A stretch of 9,871 nt of DNA from CAZMXI01 sp964570205 (lineage in GTDB: Bacteria > Planctomycetota > Phycisphaerae > Tepidisphaerales > Tepidisphaeraceae), in the NCBI GenBank assembly GCA_964570205.1, contig CAZMXI010000177.1, positions 1 to 9,871 on the forward strand, written 5' to 3'. Position numbers and translations under genes: made by a program. A model generated the notes under the pieces. That model made no database searches. It was not told where the DNA came from and saw only the letters and a list, made by a program, of their open reading frames with translations. Shown here in pieces: positions 6,405 through 9,871 of this stretch; the stretch's first letter is position 1, and each line of letters begins with the position of its first letter.

Positions 6405-7718
6405 ATGCGCGTGATCTTTGCTTTGGCGGCCAAGGACATCAAGCTGCTGTTTCGCGATCCCATGGGGTGTTTCTTCACCCTCGTTTTTCCCCTGATCATG
6501 TCGGTGTTCTTCGGCATTGTCTTCTCGGGCAATGGCGGGCAGGGCGTCAAAAGTGTTCCGGCGGTGATCATCGACGAGGATCAAAGCGAGGGCTCGCGGA
6601 ACATGGTCGCCTTGCTGAAACAGATGCAGGAACTGTCGGTCACGGAAATGACCGGGCGCGACGCGGCCCTGGGCCTGGTGCGCCGAGGTGGGCCGGCCGC
6701 GGCCATCATCCTCCCGCGGGGATTCGGTGACTTGGACTACCGCATCTTCCGCGGTCGGCCCTTGCGGTTGATCATTGCCGCGGATCCCTCGCGCCGCGCT
6801 GAGGCAGCCATGATTCAGGGTCTGCTCGCCGCTCGCGGCTATCAATACCTGCAGGATCAGGTCAGCGATCCGCGCACCGCGCAACGGATGGTCCGCCAGG
6901 CGATTGAGGCCATCGGCACATCCGGCGATGTTCCGTTGCAGCAGCGCATGGTTCTTCAGCCGTTCCTCCGCAGCCTGGAGGGAATGCTTGGTGGGCTTTC
7001 GCCCGCCACTGCTCCGGCCTCGAGCGAATCAGTCGGCCCTGGACATGCCGCCAGCGCCGCGCCCAGCTTCGAGCTGGTGCGCGTGGAGAGCCTGTCGCTG
7101 GCCGATTCCAGGCAGACGCGCAATGCGTATGCCATTTCCTTCCCCCAGGGAATCGTCTGGGGCCTCGTCGGCTGTGCGGCCAGTTTTGGAATCTCCTTGG
7201 TGATCGAGCGTAACCAGGGCACGCTGACCCGGCTCTGCGTGTCCCCCATCTCGCGCGGCCAGGTGCTCCTGGGCAAAGGGCTCGCCTGCTTTGCCACCAC
7301 GGTCACCGTGGCCACGGGCCTGTTGGCCGTCGCTTCTGTCTTCTTCGATGTTCACCCTCAATCGCCGCTTCTGCTGGCGGCGGGCATCAGTTGCTGCGCC
7401 GTGGCATTCGTGGGCATCATGATGCTGATGTCCGTGCTGGGAAAGACCGAGCGAGCGGCCGCCGGGATGGGCTGGGCCATCATGCTGATGATGTCGATGA
7501 TCGGCGGCGGCATGGTTCCGTTGATGTTCATGCCCCAGTGGCTATTGGGCTTCAGCGATTTCAGCCCCATCAAGTGGGCCATCCTCGCCATCGAAGGCCC
7601 CTTGTGGCGCGGGTTCTCCGCGTCGGAGATGCTTCTTCCCTGCGCCATTCTCATGGGCGTTGGTGCCTCTGGCCTGCTGCTTGGAGCCCGTGCCTTTGGC
7701 CGGCTGCAAAGCCTCTGA
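6405..7718 (+). CDS. ABC-2 type exporter permease
   Basis: A 437-residue inner-membrane protein partnered with the ATPase just upstream. A cytoplasmic N-terminus with the KDIKLLFRDP motif leads into helix 1 (about 22-42). A large extracytoplasmic domain of roughly 200 residues (43-246) contains a low-complexity Ala/Pro/Ser/Gly section (about 199-220). Five helices follow at about 247-267, 292-313, 322-345, 353-376 and 410-430. The coupling-type motif with ERNQGTLTRLCVSP at 268-281 lies between helices 2 and 3, as in YhiP/YbhS-like ABC-2 permeases. Helix positions are judged by eye from hydrophobicity. The ATG at 6405 is chosen because it gives the conserved KDI/RDP N-terminus. A TTG at 6387 in the same frame would add six residues overlapping the ATPase gene. 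The gene closely follows the ATPase without a clear ribosome-binding site, so translational coupling is likely. Drug, lipid or polymer export cannot be distinguished. Confidence 0.9.
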   Translation: MRVIFALAAKDIKLLFRDPMGCFFTLVFPLIMSVFFGIVFSGNGGQGVKSVPAVIIDEDQSEGSRNMVALLKQMQELSVTEMTGRDAALGLVRRGGPAAAIILPRGFGDLDYRIFRGRPLRLIIAADPSRRAEAAMIQGLLAARGYQYLQDQVSDPRTAQRMVRQAIEAIGTSGDVPLQQRMVLQPFLRSLEGMLGGLSPATAPASSESVGPGHAASAAPSFELVRVESLSLADSRQTRNAYAISFPQGIVWGLVGCAASFGISLVIERNQGTLTRLCVSPISRGQVLLGKGLACFATTVTVATGLLAVASVFFDVHPQSPLLLAAGISCCAVAFVGIMMLMSVLGKTERAAAGMGWAIMLMMSMIGGGMVPLMFMPQWLLGFSDFSPIKWAILAIEGPLWRGFSASEMLLPCAILMGVGASGLLLGARAFGRLQSL

Positions 7719-7817
7719 GCATGGAATGATGGCCGATGGAATCAGGTTCTGGGTCGCCACCAAACGTACCCGAATAAGCCGGCCCGCTGCCGCCGCTGTC
7801 GCGGTCGGTCCGCTTTC

Positions 7818-7857
7818 TGCTAAACTACGCCCTGGCCAGCACAGGCTCGCCCAGGAG
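7818..7857 (+). promoter_or_regulatory. Candidate extended -10 promoter and RBS for the zinc-ribbon gene
   Basis: TGCTAAACT at 7818-7826 fits an extended -10 (TGn plus TAAACT), compatible with the absence of a good -35 upstream. AGGAG at 7853-7857 lies 9 nt before the ATG at 7867 and is the clearest ribosome-binding site in this part of the window. The 148-bp spacer after the permease gene supports a separate transcript. Confidence 0.4.
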
Positions 7858-7866
7858 AAGCGGACC

Positions 7867-8475
7867 ATGTCTCAAGTGGTGGAATTCGGTTGTCCACATT
7901 GCGGGCAGTTGTACCGCCTGAGCACGCTGCAGTTGGCGCGCTATGGCGGGCAGACCACCAACTGCCGCAAGTGCGGCCAGCAGTTCATGTTTCCCGAGCT
8001 GCCCGAGGTGCAGGAGGCCGAGCGGCAACCGCCTGCCGAAACGCAAACCGAATCCGCCCCTCCCGAGCCGCCTGGGCAGCAGCCCGCGGCCGAGCCTCAG
8101 CCAATGCCAGCGCCGCCGGAACCCCGCCGACAGCCCGCAATCCAACCCGGCGACTTCAAATCCACCGGCCCGCAGCCGCGACGCCGCGATGAGCCCGCCG
8201 GCTTCGCCGATGTCTTCCTGTTCCGCCGGTTTTTCGCCGAAATGCTCGTGCCCGTGCTCTTCTGGATCGGCCTGGCAGGATGCATCGCGGGCGGCATCTA
8301 CGGCGCATCCATCGCCGCGAAGCTGGAGGGCGACGCCGCGATAATCGCCTGGATCGATGCCGCGATCCTCGTCTTCCTGGGTCCGCTCGTGCTCCGCGTC
8401 GGGTGCGAAGCCATCCTTGTCCTGTTCCGAATCCACCAGAGCCTTCAACACAGGCGAATGGATGACCGTGAGTGA
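7867..8475 (+). CDS. Zinc-ribbon, proline-rich, DUF4282 membrane protein
   Basis: A 202-residue protein in three parts. Residues 1-42 form a zinc ribbon with CPHC at 9-12 and CRKC at 33-36, of the MJ0042/zinc-finger type. Residues 43-110 are a Pro/Gln/Glu-rich flexible linker. Residues 111-195 are a DUF4282-like membrane domain with two hydrophobic segments (about 126-148 and 158-186), ending in the characteristic CEAILVLFRIHQSLQ. The ribbon probably faces the cytoplasm; its ligand is unknown. The ATG at 7867 has AGGAG 9 nt upstream and places the ribbon at the N-terminus; the open frame further upstream is unlike protein. The stop overlaps the start of rsmG by 14 nt, so the two are probably expressed together. 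The DUF4282 call is from remembered sequence pattern, not a search. Confidence 0.8.
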   Translation: MSQVVEFGCPHCGQLYRLSTLQLARYGGQTTNCRKCGQQFMFPELPEVQEAERQPPAETQTESAPPEPPGQQPAAEPQPMPAPPEPRRQPAIQPGDFKSTGPQPRRRDEPAGFADVFLFRRFFAEMLVPVLFWIGLAGCIAGGIYGASIAAKLEGDAAIIAWIDAAILVFLGPLVLRVGCEAILVLFRIHQSLQHRRMDDRE

Positions 8476-9169
8476 CCTGTGGGATGATCTCGCCGCCTCG
8501 GCCGGGTTGAAGCTCAGCGATGAACAGCGCGCGCAGCTCTCGCGTTACATCGACCTGCTCCTTGAAGCCAACGCCACGATGAACCTGACGCGAATCGCCG
8601 ACCGTGCATCGGCCGAACTGCTGCACGTCGCCGATGCGCTCACGCTACTGCCTCACCTGCCCAGGGACGCTCACTGCCTGGCGGATGTCGGCAGCGGTGG
8701 CGGCGTGCCGGGCATTCCCCTGGCCATCGCCCGCCCGGATGCCCGGGTCACCCTGATCGAGGCCACCCAAAAAAAGGCGGCCTTTCTCAAGCGTGCCGCG
8801 GCGGACCTGGAGTTGAAGAACCTCACTTTGATCCCCCAGCGCGCTGAGGATGCTGGCCACGGCAGACTGCGCGAGTCCTTTGACATCGCGGCCGCCCGCG
8901 CTGTCGGCGCGATGGTCTGGCTGGCCGAGTGGTGCCTGCCCCTGGTGAAAAAGGGCGGCCGAATGCTCGCGATGAAAGGCGAACGAATCGCCGAGGAACT
9001 GCCCGCGGCCGCGCCCGTCATCACGCTCCTGGGCGGCGGCCCACCGGCCATACACCCCGTGTCGCTGCCCGGCACCGAGCACCACGTGATCGTCGAGATC
9101 GCCAAACTCGCCCGCACCGACGCGAAATACCCCCGCTCCGCCACCGTGGCCAAGAAGAAGCCACTGTGA
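8462..9169 (+). CDS. rsmG: 16S rRNA (guanine527-N7)-methyltransferase RsmG
   Basis: A 235-residue SAM-dependent methyltransferase that modifies G527 in the 530 loop of 16S rRNA; loss of the family enzyme gives low-level streptomycin resistance. Features in order: NATMNLTRI at 37-45, the glycine-rich SAM site DVGSGGGVPGIPLAI at 75-89, the acidic strand end LIEATQKKAAFLK at 98-110, AARAVGAM near 144, CLPLVKKGGRMLAMKG at 158-173, and the C-terminal YPRS followed by KKKPL. Length is normal (about 205-240 in the family). The start at 8462 precedes the usual N-terminal helix; GTG at 8468 is an alternative that loses two residues. The start lies within the end of the zinc-ribbon gene, implying translational coupling. 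It is not next to mnmG, its neighbour in many bacteria, at least on the left side. An A7 run at 8769-8775 forms the heptamer A_AAA_AAG in frame. Confidence 0.95.
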   Translation: MTVSDLWDDLAASAGLKLSDEQRAQLSRYIDLLLEANATMNLTRIADRASAELLHVADALTLLPHLPRDAHCLADVGSGGGVPGIPLAIARPDARVTLIEATQKKAAFLKRAAADLELKNLTLIPQRAEDAGHGRLRESFDIAAARAVGAMVWLAEWCLPLVKKGGRMLAMKGERIAEELPAAAPVITLLGGGPPAIHPVSLPGTEHHVIVEIAKLARTDAKYPRSATVAKKKPL

Positions 9170-9207
9170 CGACGCGACACAACACCGTCAGTCGAGCAGG
9201 CGAAGCC

Positions 9208-9871
9208 TCATGCGCTCAGCCGTCCCGCTGGCCGAGCGCCGGTGGCGGGGATCTTCGTGGCCGAGTCGCCCAGGTCCTTTCGCATCGCGTCGGCCAGCGC
9301 GGTCAGCCGCTGGACGATCTCCGGGTTCTGCGCTGCCACATTCGTGGTCTCGCCGGGGTCTTTCTCCAGATTGAACAGCGCCAGTTCGGTCTTCGTCTGT
9401 TTGTACTTGGCCGGAATGCCGCCGGTGGCCTTGGGCGTGTCGCCCATGGTGCGGTAGTCGTGCGGGAAATGCAGCTTCCACGCCCCGCTGCGCACCGCCT
9501 GGAGGTGATTGACCCAGTAGAAGTAATATGCCTCCTGCGGGCTCTGCTTCGTCTGCCCGGTCACCAGCGGCAGGATGTTCTTCCCGTCGATCTTGTGCTC
9601 CGGCAGCGGCGCGCCGGTCAGCGCGGCGACCGTCGGCAGGATGTCGATCGTCATCGCGGGCGTCGAGACCGTCCTGCCCGCCGGAATCCGCCCCGGCAGT
9701 CGCATGATGCACGGCACCCGCACGCCGCCTTCCCAGGTTGTGCCCTTGCCCTCGCGCAGGTTGCCCACCGTGCCCGAATGCTCGCCGTAGCTCAGCCACG
9801 GTCCGTTGTCGCTGGCGAAGATCACCAGCGTGTTGTCTTCCAGGTTGTGCTTCCGCAGCGCTGCCAGAATC
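9208..9871 (-). CDS. Arylsulfatase, C-terminal part (runs off the right edge)
   Basis: 220 C-terminal residues of a formylglycine-dependent sulfatase of the alkaline phosphatase superfamily, which hydrolyses sulfate esters, usually outside the cytoplasm. The frame is open to the window edge. VIFASDNGPW supplies the Asp-Asn metal ligands near visible residue 21. GKGTTWEGGVRVP near 43-55 carries the conserved Lys that contacts the sulfate. GRIPAGR, ILPTVAALTGAPLP and LFNLEKDPGETTNVA near residue 167 are typical of the C-terminal subdomain. The Cys/Ser-x-Pro-x-Arg activation site lies upstream, outside the window, so activity cannot be judged. The in-frame GTG at 9825 is internal. The gene converges on rsmG with 38 bp between stops and no clear terminator. 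Planctomycetes carry many such sulfatases for degrading sulfated algal polysaccharides; the substrate here is unknown. Confidence 0.93.
   Translation of the reverse strand, partial: ILAALRKHNLEDNTLVIFASDNGPWLSYGEHSGTVGNLREGKGTTWEGGVRVPCIMRLPGRIPAGRTVSTPAMTIDILPTVAALTGAPLPEHKIDGKNILPLVTGQTKQSPQEAYYFYWVNHLQAVRSGAWKLHFPHDYRTMGDTPKATGGIPAKYKQTKTELALFNLEKDPGETTNVAAQNPEIVQRLTALADAMRKDLGDSATKIPATGARPAGRLSA

Noticed and set aside
9823..9825. GTG as the sulfatase start
   Set aside because: It encodes the Val directly before the conserved IFASDNG metal-binding strand, and the frame stays open to the window edge, so the start is outside.

Overview
The window looks like a chromosomal segment of a GC-rich planctomycete, possibly of the Phycisphaerae type. 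This is inferred from three things: a secreted-type delta-60/RTX repeat protein whose N-terminus carries an LETRRLLA motif (the planctomycete LEPR-XLL signature), a formylglycine-type arylsulfatase, and a zinc-ribbon/DUF4282 protein. No mobile element, CRISPR array, rRNA or tRNA was found. Most genes are housekeeping or ordinary accessory genes.

Layout. The left edge holds the C-terminal 255 residues of methylenetetrahydrofolate reductase (metF, +). About 525 bp follow without a recognised gene, apart from a possible 61-residue small ORF on the minus strand that has its own promoter-like and ribosome-binding sequences. Next come a divergent pair: a SixA/RHG-type histidine phosphatase (-) and a guanine-deaminase-like nucleoside deaminase (+). 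The deaminase converges, with only 12 bp between stops, on a 588-residue minus-strand protein made of seven delta-60 repeats and a C-terminal RTX calcium-binding block. Divergent from that gene is the thiazole pair thiS-thiG (+), which starts from a perfect -10 box so close to the thiS ATG that the mRNA is probably almost leaderless.

After thiG comes an ABC-2 export pair (+): an ATPase and, 2 nt later, its six-helix permease. The ATPase is split by a run of 10 N exactly inside its Walker A motif. The N run puts the two halves in different frames, which is best explained as an assembly gap of arbitrary length. A zinc-ribbon/proline-rich/DUF4282 membrane protein then overlaps rsmG (16S rRNA G527 N7-methyltransferase) by 14 nt, so these two are probably translationally coupled. 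At the right edge the C-terminal 220 residues of an arylsulfatase run on the minus strand, convergent with rsmG.

Functional links: metF feeds methyl groups to methionine/SAM, rsmG uses SAM, and thiS/thiG make the thiazole half of thiamine. These are not one pathway. No convincing new multi-gene system is visible. The points most worth checking are the LEPR-XLL/delta-60/RTX protein, the coupling of the zinc-ribbon DUF4282 protein with rsmG, the leaderless thiS start with a structured thiS-thiG spacer, and the small ORF or RNA near 920-1177.
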